A DNA stretch of 64,000 nucleotides from Monarcha castaneiventris obscurior (lineage: Eukaryota; Chordata; Aves; Passeriformes; Monarchidae), in the NCBI GenBank assembly GCA_026261815.1, contig JAMPIT010000682.1, positions 258,001 to 322,000 on the forward strand, in the 5' to 3' direction. The notes under the pieces were generated by a model, which worked only from the letters and a program-made list of their open reading frames with translations, ran no database searches and had not been told where the DNA came from. This document shows, in pieces, positions 1 through 10,029 of the stretch. The stretch's first letter is position 1, and each line of letters begins with the position of its first letter. The translations under genes were made by a program, and so were the position numbers.

Positions 1-259
1 GAGACCTTGCAAAAAGTTACTGGTGTACCAAGAGCTCACTTTCCTTTGAAGTACAGTAATTATATAATTGGATTGTCTATGTAAGTGTAATTATTTTTTA
101 GTAAGCATTTAATACTACTTTCATGAAATTTTCCATCAGTAGAGGATATATTTCTTGTCCTTCAACATGTGTCTAATTAAAAGCTTTGAATATGGTTTAA
201 GCCTATGCATATTGGCGGACTTCTTTGAAGTTAATTTGCTTTATCTTGCTTTATCCACG
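1..259. other. Unassigned AT-rich sequence
   Basis: Unique-looking AT-rich DNA at the window edge. I see no recognisable repeat, RNA gene or open frame of note. Confidence 0.5.
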
Positions 260-940
260 ATCTTTTCAGTTTCCTTGCCTAGATTTTCCCAAGACTGGTG
301 GGCATTTCTGTGATGGAGGAAAGCAGAAATTATACTCCTATTCAGAGAATCTTACAGTCTTTGAAGAAATGTGGGATTCTGGGATCGCCTAGCACTGAAG
401 AAAAAGATGAAATTATTTACCTGCAGCTATGAAAAGTTTGTGGGATATTGAACAAGATGAGAAAGAAAAATTCAGCTTCTCCAGTTAAGGCAGTATGGAC
501 ATGCCCTGCTCATGGATTTTGTGGAAAAGCTTCAGGAAAGAGCTGAGCTCCTCAAATAACATGGAACAATTGAAAATAATTGTAAAGAACTATAAGCTGG
601 CAAGAATACTTATGAACTCAGCCCATTAATGGGATCTAAGCATTGTAACTTCTTGAAAACTTATGCTGTGAAACCATTTATAAACCTAGGAGGGTTTATT
701 ATTGAGGGTGTTTGGCTGAGTTTTTTTAAGTTGGGTTTGGTTTTGTGTATTTAACTTAACAAGCATTTTAAAGGTTTAGATTTTAATCTGTAGCTGTATT
801 TGATAGACTGTTGCTGACACCTTTTTTTGAAAGAAACTAGAATGAGATCAAGTTTGCACGACATCTCTGATGTTTCAAAATTCCTAAGTGAACTCAAACA
901 AAATGAGATATAACATATATTATTAAAAAAAAAAAAAAGA
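260..940 (+). pseudogene. Degenerate coding-like block ending in a poly(A) run
   Basis: From the ATG at 313 a frame reads MEESRNYTPIQRILQSLKKC and stays open for about 39 codons to a TGA near 430. The next frame then reads KSLWDIEQDEKEKF to a TAA near 486, and a third reads LRQYGHALLMDFVEKLQERA to about 565. The three pieces look like one charged helical or coiled-coil protein broken by small indels. About 380 bp of AT-rich sequence follows, ending in a run of about 14 A (about 926-940), as a retroposed 3' UTR would. I do not recognise the parent protein. It could be a processed pseudogene, rare in birds because CR1 machinery does not favour poly(A) templates, or a decayed exon. Chance coding-like sequence is also possible. 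Confidence 0.25.
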
Positions 941-2229
941 TCAGAGTAAAGTCAAGAAATTTATGTTATAATACATAAGTGAGTGTTTTCCTGCCTGGAA
1001 TGATTTACTGAGCAGATCATGGTTGGGATGATCCACCAGTGACCCTTCCCAGCACAGTCATTCTTCTTCTTCACATGAACCTAAGGCAGGACACACTACT
1101 GGGCCCATTTTCTTACACAATTGTGTCTCAAAAGACAGGAATGTTTTTTAGATCCCTCTGACAAAAGTGGTGCTTGGAGCAATGCTGTGGATGCACCAAG
1201 TAACAAAATCCTAGACAGTGGTAGTTAAGTTGCACTCGGTAATCACAACATAAATCTTCAGTCCAGCATGAGAAATGTAGTCTATTAAATGGTGATATTC
1301 TATACCATAAAATATGATATACTTACATGACTTTCCGGATGGGATTAGTGACATTTTGTGTATAATTTGCATATGCAAATTGAACATTTCTATGCCAGCT
1401 GTAAAGTTTAATTTTTTTGCCTATAAAACATGCAATAACACTTTGCTATATATGGTTTTATGGATAGGTGCAGTATTAACAGAAAAATGTCTTTACTAAA
1501 GCCAGAAGTTAAAAACTCTTACCTGATATAAGACAACACAGTTCAAAGCAGTCCCATCTACCACCATCAGCATGAACTCCATACCCAGAACATATTTCAT
1601 TGCATCTGTCAGCTTCTGTTGGGTTTTTTTGTCAGCAATTCTGTTACATTACTACTATGAAGCAAAAATCCAAAGAAATGATAATTCACATTATCACATG
1701 ATAAATAATCCTAGATGAAGACAAGGGCTGGGAACAGTTGGGTCTCCAGTGTATCATGGGCCAGGATTAACTCCCATAAGTAATTCTTCCCAAATAGAGA
1801 CTCAGCATACAACATTTTAAAGAAGGGCTTTTAATTGAACTGGCTAACAACTAATTTAGCTGGCTGGTTTGATGGTATCTGGAAGAAAAACATCACACAG
1901 ATCTGGCAACACTGCTCAGCCAGGGTTTTTGGGGGATTACCTCTGACAAGGTTTGATACACCTCTAGTTTCAGTGCAGCAGCCACGCACACCGATGCTGA
2001 CAGCTTGTCACATTTACAGCATAAGTTTGTTGTAGAAAACCTGTGCTCCTCAGTGAGACCACACTGCCCTGAGAAACACTTGCTTTTTATGTTTATCCCT
2101 AACTCCACTCTGAGTGAAAATTAGGAAGCCAAAGCTCTGTATTTTTAAAAGGCATATACAGAATTTCATCTAAAACTGAAAAAAACCCCAAAAATTTCTA
2201 GAGTCACAGAAACTGGGGCTAATTCTAGA
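941..2229. other. Unassigned unique sequence
   Basis: AT-rich DNA without a repeat family I can name. The short open frames at 1314-1499 and 1835-2035 have no coding character. Confidence 0.5.
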
Positions 2230-2600
2230 CAAGACTGACACAGTTTTGGCACCACCTCTTGACAAGAGATTGCAAAATGCAATTATGTAGTAAGTGCATA
2301 TTAATTATGTAATAAATAGTAAATATCCCATAACAATAGGAATAGCAGTAGTAATAGGAACAGTAATTACAAGACTAGGAGTAAAACTAAGATTAAGTAA
2401 TTAACAGCAATTAAAACAGGAACAGTAAGTGCAGTAATTACATGGTAAAACGCAGTATGAAGGCAAGGGTCAAGATTCGATGAACTCCATATCAGCTGTC
2501 TCCCACACCTGGCTGAAGCCCAGATGGCTTTATTGAACTTTTAGACAGATAAAACTTTTTATCCATGAAGAGTGTAATATCAAGATCTTCACAAATTGCC
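2230..2600 (-). mobile_element. Possible decayed LTR / ERV leader remnant
   Basis: On the minus strand a CAATAAAGCC polyadenylation-type motif (near 2528-2537) is followed by a U5-like stretch and then by low-complexity sequence rich in GTAAT-like pentamers (about 2280-2450). Further along the minus strand, TGGTGCCAAAACTGTGTC (near 2238-2255) resembles a degraded lysine-tRNA primer-binding site at roughly 12 of 18 positions. No TG...CA ends or target duplication could be fixed, so this may be coincidence. Confidence 0.22.
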
Positions 2601-4219
2601 CTTTCTTCAGCATTTATCCCAAGAATGAGTAGCAAATACCAGAGACATATGGATTGTGCTTAGGGTACACTTAGGGTATGGGTATTTTTACAGTTTAAAG
2701 CAAAAATCATTATGATGCTCTCTCCAGCCTTGGTCTTTGTGTGTATCACACAAAAATATGCAGAGGTGTCTAAGTTAAAAGTGTTGTAAGCATTTGTGGT
2801 TCAGAGGGAAACAATTACTTCTGAGATAATAGTTCAGTTTAAGAAAAGAGAAAGAGAGAAGCAATTGATGTCTGTCCTCTGAAACAAACATTCTCTGTTT
2901 CCTGATCTTTAAACAAAACTTGAGCGCAGCCTTTCAGCACTTTCCCGTCAGTGCAAAATGATGGCAGCTATTATTTCCTCATGAGAACTTTCTGAGAGGA
3001 TTACTCATGTCGTTATAAACCACTGTCATGCCAAGTCATGACGCTCAGGAAGGAGTCACAGGAAATCATCCTAATGCCCCCTGTGTAATGCTTTAAAAAA
3101 TTCTGTTCATAAAGTCAGTCTGCTCTGTCATTTGCTGTAGTTTCCAGCACAATTTAGAGAACAGTGGGTCTTTTACTGCTGTTCCTGATACTGCAAGTAA
3201 AGCCATTGGCACAGCTCTTCCAAGGAACATTTGAGATATTCCTTATCTACTGAAATGTTCAACTGGAAAATCAACAGGCAGATGGTAGAAGACAATATTT
3301 TAATGACAGCAGAAATTCAGACTATTGCTTGCCATTAAATTATTCAATGTTTTGTAGCTAGGCACAATAAAGCAGTAGCTATTTATGTCAGAGACATAAG
3401 AGATTTTGTACAATAGACCTAAGACCAAAAATTCCACTTGTGACTTTTCAGGTGCCAATAAGCTCGTTGGTACAGGGACAACAAACAATAGGGCAACCAT
3501 GAACAAACACACAAACCTAACTATAAACCACCAAAAAAAAAAAAAAAAAAAAAAGACCACAAAAACACCAAGATGTTTTCTAAACTAGTTTTACAAATGA
3601 CAATGATAATGCAAATGTAGCTGTGAAATGGCATAATGATCTTACAGCAGCGACCCAGACTCCTCAAAATTACAATCAGAGATGCTGGGATGAAAGCTGC
3701 AAGATGCCTGCTGGTTACCTGCTAATCAGAGAACCATCAATCAAAAGCAGACTGCCTCAAGATCTTTAGCTTTTTGAGAGAGTAAATGAACACACACGCA
3801 AAGGATTTGCTCTCAAGAGAACTAGGACATGTTTCTGCTACAAAATTTTAATTGGGTAGTGAAAACTGTGTTTATTCAGTCTGTTTTGCTGTATTTTTTT
3901 TCTCAAGTTTGCACATCAGGTGGGGTCACATTGTCATTGTTTTGCTGCTCCTCTTGTCTGAGGAACTTCTACCTCTCTTTTACCTTTCTCAGCACATATG
4001 AATTACCTGAGTGTGGGGATTCCAATACTAGAAAAGGAAGGGGCAGGAGATTCTCACTCACATTTCCTCTCCTCTTTTCAAAGAAAACCTTGAGATTCAG
4101 AAAATCAGTATTCTGTACAAATCCTTGACTAGTAGGAATCTGGCTTACTCACAATGAATTTAACACAAGTTCCACCATGTTATTTCAAAATTATATTACA
4201 TTATTACAAAATGTAGTGA
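2601..4219. other. Unassigned unique sequence with a poly(A) tract
   Basis: Mostly unique AT-rich sequence. The block at about 2820-3080 is less repetitive and has E-box, AP-1-like and TATAAA-like words, so it could be conserved non-coding DNA, but I cannot test this. A frame of 99 codons at 3829-4128 is not recognisable. Confidence 0.45.
3533..3554. repeat. Poly(A) tract, 22 bp
   Basis: Uninterrupted run of 22 A. It follows an A/C-rich stretch and has no obvious retroposed body attached. Confidence 0.9.
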
Positions 4220-4474
4220 TTGACAGAGCCTGGTGGCAGAGAAAACAGGTACAAGCTGCAAGGTTCAAAATTGCAATTAAATGACAGGAAAAACTTTCTG
4301 ACTCTGAGGGTGGTTAAATATTGCAGCAGTTTTCCACAGAGGCTGTGAAACAGTCATCCTTGAAAATGCTCAAATCTCACCTGGGTGAGGCCCAAAGCAA
4401 TTTGATAAATGTTAGCCCTGTTCTGCTAGCAGGGATGAGATGAGTTTAGGGATCACAGGGTCCCTCCAAACACA
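4220..4474 (+). mobile_element. CR1 LINE 3'-end fragment (old)
   Basis: This matches the CR1 3' region in order: an 'aggaaaaactttctgactctgagggtggtta' type segment, then 'ttttccacagaggctgtgaa', 'atccttgaaaatgctcaaa' and 'gggtccctccaaac'. It is heavily diverged and 5'-truncated, as most avian CR1 copies are. The terminal octamer repeat is not preserved. Confidence 0.8.
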
Positions 4475-4583
4475 TAAACTTTTTTTTACGCCCAGTGGAA
4501 TCAGTAACATGTTAGACAAATTGCTTCAGTGAACCACAAACCACTAAGAAGCAACAATTTCTTTAAATGTTTTTCTTTTTCAG

Positions 4584-4734
4584 AAAGTTTTCTTCAGGTG
4601 TCCCCACTGCAAGCATGGACACAAGTATGAGGTGTGTGAATACTTTTGCTCCTTCTCAGCAGAATTTTCCACTACTGAACAGAAAGCCTTGACAAACTGT
4701 GAGGAAGAAAAAATGACATTTGATCAGACAAATG
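4584..4734 (+). other. Exon-like open segment A (unconfirmed)
   Basis: A pyrimidine tract ending in TTTTTCAG (to 4583) precedes a 151-nt open stretch starting KVFFRCPHCKHGHKYE and containing a CPHC knuckle and further cysteines. A GTATCA donor-like site begins at 4735. The segment would end in phase 1, which fits the next exon-like segment at 5392. An alternative internal donor, GAG|GTGTGT, lies near 4631. I do not recognise the protein, and chance cannot be excluded without conservation or transcript data. Confidence 0.2.
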
Positions 4735-5391
4735 GTATCATTTTGAGATTATGATTAGGAGTTGTGGCATTTGGTGTTCATTTGGTTGCACACTTCTAGA
4801 TTTTTATTTCTATTTTAACAAAAAAATTTCTTTTACTTTCTACTGTCCTTGTAAACTGCATGTTTGCCATTTTCTCATTTATTTCGAGAAAACTATTCTT
4901 TATACTATTACTTCTACTACAAAAATAACACTACAAAATTCTTTCAATCCAGGTGTGTGATAAACCCAATTAGATTGTTCTCATTTTATGAAAAGTGTGT
5001 CTGAGGCTTTATGGACTCATAATGTTAATGTAATAATTCACTGCTACTTCTTTGCTCTAAAAAATATTGCACCTTTACTGTCTTCCTTACAAAGCACACC
5101 AGTGGAAAGCAAACTTCCTCTATGGAAATAGCTGGTTTCCATGATTTGATTATTTGTTGTGTAAATCTGAAATTAAAAATTGGTCTCCATATTGCAAACA
5201 AAGTACTGGGGAATGTAAAAACAGAGAAATGTCATGCCTCACACAGAGAATGTTGTTGAAAAAACACCCAGCCCAAATTCTAATTTTAGAAGTAATTTTT
5301 TTTTTTGCTTTTGACTACCACACCTACCAGTAACGAATTATACATTTTCCTATAGTAACTGTTGTGTACATTCATTTCTGTTTTTCTGCAG
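4735..5391. other. Sequence between exon-like segments A and B
   Basis: AT-rich with T-runs. It would be the intron if segments A and B are real exons. It ends in a pyrimidine-rich stretch and CTGCAG at 5386-5391. Confidence 0.35.
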
Positions 5392-5623
5392 AGCCAAAAA
5401 AACCACAAAAATTCACAGCAAATACGAATAAGAAGAGGAAAGATGACTTATTGGCTTCAATAGTAATCCTGAGGCCGTTCACACCTCTGGCACATTATTT
5501 CAGCTTACAGGAACAAGTTCATTGTAAGGTCTTTCAACTCACAGATCTAGAGGGTGCTGGAAAGACTAAAGACCATCATGTACCAATAATGATGTATGAA
5601 TACTGTGGAAAAGTATCAGGAAA
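5392..5623 (+). other. Exon-like open segment B (unconfirmed)
   Basis: The acceptor-like TTTCTGTTTTTCTGCAG precedes a 232-nt open stretch with a basic patch (KKPQKFTANTNKKRKDD), then LLASIVILRPFTPL and a C-terminal part with MMYEYCG. A GTAAAA donor-like site begins at 5624. It starts in the phase left by segment A (a split GAG codon), so A and B could splice into one open frame of about 127 codons. I do not recognise the product. It could be an exon of an unknown or decaying gene, or chance. Confidence 0.22.
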
Positions 5624-6345
5624 GTAAAAAAAAATCTAGAAAAAACAATGATATAGAATTCTTTTTGACCTTGAGACAAAAAAAAAAAACCCAAACTTGC
5701 TATTCATGGGAAAAAATTATTGGGAAATAGACAGTCTTCTGTCATGGAGAGGCTATGGAGAGCTAAAAGAATTCTCTTAACATCTGCATATGCTATTTTC
5801 TAGAATACAGATTCACATGTAGAAAAATGTTCAACAGAAAATAATTCTGGTGATGTTATTCTGATTTTCTTTCCCCCTTTTGTTTAAATGTATGCACGAA
5901 TCTCTAAAAGAATTGTAGTTTGAGCTATTGCTGAAGTTTAACATTTTCAAGGTAGAAAACTGCATGGAGCAATTTAAAAAGGAGAAAAAAAAAACCTAAC
6001 AAAAACAAATATAGCATTTTGAAGGACATCACAGATCCTGCAAACACACATGTGAGTGAAAGTTCCTAACCTGAATGTTGTTAACAATCAGTAGTAACAA
6101 CCTTGTCTTATTTTTTTATCATTCCTTTCATCTGTTTTGGAACCATTCAGTGGAATCCCTCATGTTTAGTGTATCCTCCTGCACATACTTAATTCAAACA
6201 TTTCAATAGGACTAGATAAAACAATCTAACTCTCTTTGCTGACAGTTCACTCCTGTTTATTCCTCTACTACTCTGCAGTTTTAACCTAAAGATGAAAGTT
6301 TATATATTCAACCATTATATTAATCAATTCTTAAATGTAATTGAA
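5624..6345. other. Unassigned AT-rich sequence
   Basis: A-rich runs (5626-5635, 5678-5690, 5978-5995) in otherwise unique DNA. I see no element I can name. Confidence 0.5.

Positions 6346-6371
<26 letters not shown>
6346..6371. repeat. (AT)13 microsatellite
   Basis: Perfect AT dinucleotide run. Confidence 0.95.
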
Positions 6372-6376
<5 letters not shown>

Positions 6377-6721
6377 GGATTTAAGTGCTCATATAAGTAT
6401 AGAACAGAAAATGTTAATATATAAGATGAAGAAATTTGTAGCATACTTATGTATGTGCGTCTGTATATATCAAAACATGTTTCCTGTTAAGGCCCTCATC
6501 ACATACAATATTTCAATTACAATCTTCACATTTAGGATTTTTCATTTTTTTCACATATTCTTTTGACCTCTCCTGCACATCCCTCTCCTGGCAACCAGAC
6601 TATTTTCATGGTACAAATAGCAAGAACTCTCTCACAGAGGTCAGCTCTGTATCAGAGAGAATATCAGGTATTTCTTGATGTTCAGCAAGACATCATTTGA
6701 CATTATTAAAGGCACCCAGCA

Positions 6722-7126
6722 GTGCAAGACATTTTTATTACTTCGCATGGCACAACACCACTTGAAGAAATGTATGTGCAAGGGCAAATGGAACTGCTTC
6801 AGATTGCACCTGGCACTAGGCAACCACAGAAACAAAATCTGGGGCGGGGGGGAAACATTATAAAATGTGACAGAAGACAAGAAGTTCAGTCAGAAATTCT
6901 AGCTCTAGGTATCCCATGTTATTCACCAGATCTGAGAATCTCAGTGGGTTTTGCAAGAGAGCGATGACTATGGTACTTCATCAGATATAGGAAGTATTTT
7001 AGCAGTCTTAATATATGTTGAAAATCCTGATAAAATCACAATTAAATTGGGAGGACCACGGATCTACACAATACGAGATAAGGAAACAGCAGAAAGGCAA
7101 ACAATTTTGCCAGAAATATTATTAAG
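6722..7126 (+). pseudogene. Coding-like block with a probable frameshift, unidentified
   Basis: A frame beginning MQDIFITSHGTTPLEEMYVQ runs to a TGA at about 6967. Another frame overlapping its end continues with DYGTSSDIGSILAVLIYVEN and KITIKLGGPRIYTIRDKE to a TAA at about 7128. The residue mix of the two halves looks protein-like, as if one frame had been broken by a single indel near 6960. I do not recognise a family. It could be a decayed host exon, an element-derived fragment or chance. Confidence 0.18.
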
Positions 7127-7611
7127 CTAAAATAAGCAAAACCATTTACCTTTAGACTTAATTTTTTGAGCTCTTTCTGCACAAAAAGGCAGGTCTTTAT
7201 TTATTCTGTTACCTGGTTTTTTGGTTTGTTTTTTTTTGTAAATCTACCGTGCTAATTACAGAAAACTCTGGTATTATTAGATATTTATAATCCCCCAGTA
7301 ACACCTTCTAATCTCTCCTTTTCCCTAGATAACAACCTCACGGCTCTGCAGACTTTATTCTTTTAATCACTTCCCACATAATAACACTGCAGTACATGAC
7401 TAAATACAGACTTTGAGAAACACCTGGATGCAAATATTCCTCACTCATACCTTGTCTCTGTCCCACATTACATTCCCTTCCAATACTTCCTTGCCAGCTC
7501 CTCCCCTGTTTTGAGCACACAGGATGCTCCAGCCCAGTGGGAGCTTCTCTGTTGTTGAAATATTCTCCTACTTTTAACAACTATCAAAGAAACAGCAAAT
7601 CTGACCTACTT
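7127..7611. other. Sequence left of inverted-repeat arm 1
   Basis: Unique-looking DNA. A short piece near 7525-7545 (AGCCCAGTGGGAGCT) resembles sequence just outside arm 2, so homology may continue beyond the clean arm boundary with gaps. Confidence 0.4.
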
Positions 7612-7776
7612 CCAAAATTTCCATACATTGTAATCTTTGCAATCAGTCCTGTCTCATTTACACCTTTTCTATGATTTGCTTGACTTGATCATGAGTCAGC
7701 TTTATGAAGCTGCAAAATTTTTAGTGTGCTGATTTTTACCTTTTTTCCTTACTATTAGTTCTGTTAATGGCTGTTC
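7612..7776 (+). repeat. Inverted repeat, arm 1
   Basis: This 165-bp segment is the reverse complement of 9148-9314, with about seven substitutions and one small indel by eye. The first 71 or so bases are identical. Both arms carry an AP-1 consensus TGAGTCA (7692-7698 here) and an ATG just after it (7704-7706). In this arm the frame meets a TAG after six codons because of the indel. The downstream sequence (FYLFSLLLVLLMAV) is still hydrophobic in frame with the intact copy. Confidence 0.85.
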
Positions 7777-9147
7777 TTTCTTCCACTGTCTTCTCAACAT
7801 GTTCAATGACCTATCTGCATTTTATTTTTGCCAATTTTAATTCCATAGGTATGATAAATACAAGAAAAAATAGTGAAAGAAATGAGTTCTAGAACTGCAC
7901 CTCCTTTAAAAGTATCACTTGACCTTGAATACAAAACACACAAACCACGTCTTTTAATTTTTGTGGTCCCAGGGGAAAAAAGGGCTTAAGGAAAGTAGCC
8001 TTTTACCACCACAGAAATAATTTTGCACACAATACTCTCAGCTGATTTTAATCGGGATTTCTCCATGGCCTTCACAAGGAAATTGCTCTCCTCCGATGAG
8101 CTAATGACTTCCTCATTTCAGCTGCTAATAGATTTTTCCTCCTCGACCTTGGGGACAGCCCCAGCTTTGTGGACCCCTCCATCTCCCAGCAGCTGGGACC
8201 ACCACTGCCCCTATGTTTTTGAGATGTCTGCCACAACACAGTTCCAGCAACCTCATTTCATCTCTCTCATGTCACCTGCTCCCCACCAGCATCTCTTCTA
8301 CTTTACAAACAACTTTTATCATAATTATCACTTTTTATCACTTTTTTTTAAACTACTTATTACTCTCATCACACTTACTACTGGGTATTCTCATGCTCTG
8401 AGCATTACCACTCTGTTTACTTAGACAGATCTTTACGTGCTGCAAGTAAATTAAAATGTTAGCATGCCACTTATATTTACTGTTAACAAATAAAGGGGGA
8501 TGACTGGCACTAAATAATGTGGTTTGCGTTATGTTTTGGGATTGTTTGGCTTTTGTTTTATTTTCTTATCAGAAAAATCTAAGCATCACTGCAAGTCATT
8601 CACTCTCTAAGCACATGATGTTAAAATCACAAGCTCAAAGCTCTGTTTAGACAGTTAAGCTGAAGGAACTAAATCTCCGCACTGAAATCTTAGAATTAAT
8701 AGTAAAAAATCCAAACTACAACCAGTTCTTGAATATATTTTTTTCTTTCAGTAGTACTGTAAATAAAAAGCATTTACATTTCAGTTTAACTTTGGACAAA
8801 TTTTAAAGTTCCCAAGCATTTAACAAGCAAGGATAATGACACAATAATGGGTATAAAGAAAATAATTCTGGATACCTGTCCTGTTCCGTTATATAAAGGG
8901 AGTTGGGGAGGATTCTTCTTGATAGATTTTTTTGGATGAAAATACAGTGCAAACATGGCAATATTTTATCTGAGGACCAATTATTGCTAAAAAAGAGTAC
9001 GTGTTCCTGCCAAAGGGGGATGGAAAAGAGGGTAGAGAGGGAAAAGAGAGATAAACAGGAAGAAATAGAAGACAGGGACAGTGTTACCACAAGAAACTCT
9101 GGGTGCTTCGTTGGTATCAGCTCAGCAGACAGAGCGTGTGTGCTGTG
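7777..9147. other. Spacer between inverted-repeat arms
   Basis: About 1.37 kb. The left half (to about 8760) is unique AT-rich DNA with a 133-codon open frame at 8023-8424 that shows no recognisable features. The right part holds the rest of the minus-strand frame that begins in arm 2. Confidence 0.5.
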
Positions 9148-9222
9148 AACGGCCATTAGCAGAAGTAACAGTAAGGAAAAAAGGTAAAAATCAGCACACT
9201 CTAAAAAATTTTGCCGCTTCAT
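8803..9222 (-). CDS. Hypothetical frame with signal-peptide-like start, or first exon
   Basis: This 139-codon minus-strand frame starts at the ATG inside arm 2. Its N-terminus, MKRQNFLECADFYLFSLLLL, continues with LLMAVHSTHALSA: a charged start, a leucine-rich core and small residues, which is the layout of a cleavable signal peptide. After about residue 50 it becomes a serine/leucine/phenylalanine-rich translation of a pyrimidine-rich tract. That tract ends in CCCCCTTTGGCAG near 9018, a good minus-strand splice acceptor, so only the first 40-60 codons may be coding, spliced to something further along the minus strand. I recognise no family. The matching start in arm 1 is broken by a stop. 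It may be an unrecognised small gene, a pair of duplicated first exons, or a transposable-element sequence. Confidence 0.2.
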   Translation of the reverse strand: MKRQNFLECADFYLFSLLLLLLMAVHSTHALSAELIPTKHPEFLVVTLSLSSISSCLSLFSLSTLFSIPLWQEHVLFFSNNWSSDKILPCLHCIFIQKNLSRRILPNSLYITEQDRYPELFSLYPLLCHYPCLLNAWEL

Positions 9223-9314
9223 AAAGCTGACTCATGGTCAAGCCAAGCAAATCATAGAAAAGGTGTAAATGAGACAGGACTGATTGCAAAGATTACAATG
9301 TATGGAAATTTTGG
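9148..9314 (-). repeat. Inverted repeat, arm 2
   Basis: Reverse-complement partner of 7612-7776. The AP-1 site lies at 9228-9234 and the ATG at 9222-9220 on the minus strand, with an open frame through it. The outer boundary with arm 1 is abrupt at CCAAAATTTCC; the inner boundary decays gradually. Confidence 0.85.
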
Positions 9315-9550
9315 TGTATCTGCATAGCTCCCACGGCGGGCTGGGTGTGATTTCCAAGCAGCAGCAGGCTGCGTGTCCCTTCCATCGGCACGGAACTGCC
9401 TGGGTACAAGAGGTAGTGGCCAGGTACGGCGGGCTAGACAACGTGGTTGCTACAGATGCCATGAGGATATTTTGCCTTTTTCTCTATGTACCTTTTATAT
9501 ACCGTTTTACATAGCTTTTATGTATCCTCACTGCTTTTGGCATGCATACT
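9315..9550. other. CpG-bearing sequence between arm 2 and the LTR
   Basis: This stretch is richer in GC and CpG than its surroundings. On the minus strand it is open (MASVATTLSSPPYLATTSCT...). It may belong to the same minus-strand retroviral remnant as 10030-11100, now split by the LTR at 9551-10026, but I could not prove continuity. Confidence 0.3.
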
Positions 9551-10026
9551 TGTAGTTCCTTAAGCTCGACAATTTAGCATAGTCCTAATACTCCGTTAAG
9601 CCAGGAGACCAAACATACTGGAGGCCTCCACAGTTGAGGCCAGAAAGTCCTACACTACCTTGAGAAACTAAGGTCCTTTCTAGAACACATCCTGAAAACT
9701 AAGATAGGCCCATCCAGGGGGGAATTCCTCGGGATGGGGGGATATCATGCTAATCATTCAAGCCTCTCATTGGGGAATCTTTAATAGATATGCTAATTCG
9801 CAAGGTCTATAAATTGCATATGCGCTCTATCGTGTGTGTGCATTTCAGGGGGTGCATTTCATTTGCAATTTCAGGGTGCATTTCGAGTGCTTTTCAGTGT
9901 GGATTTTGGCACATTCCACCTAGACAAAGTCATGCACCTTTAAGGATCCTTAAATAAATACCGAGGTAAAAACCCCTTTTCCCTTAAACTGCGTTTGGTT
10001 CTTAATTTTAAGACCAGGGAAAGGCA
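9551..10026 (+). mobile_element. Solo LTR of an endogenous retrovirus
   Basis: Begins TGTAGTTCCTTAAGC and ends AGGGAAAGGCA, giving TG...CA ends over 476 bp. A TATAAAT box lies at 9808-9814 and AATAAA at 9953-9958, leaving a short R-U5, so the orientation is +. Flanks ATACT (9546-9550) and ACACT (10027-10031) are a candidate 5-bp target duplication with one mismatch. No internal retroviral genes follow in the + direction, so I read it as a solo LTR. Family unknown. Confidence 0.7.
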
Positions 10027-10029
10027 ACA

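Noticed and set aside
8023..8424. 133-codon + strand frame between the inverted-repeat arms
   Set aside because: Composition follows a pyrimidine-rich stretch; a second frame in the same place is also open. No family resemblance.
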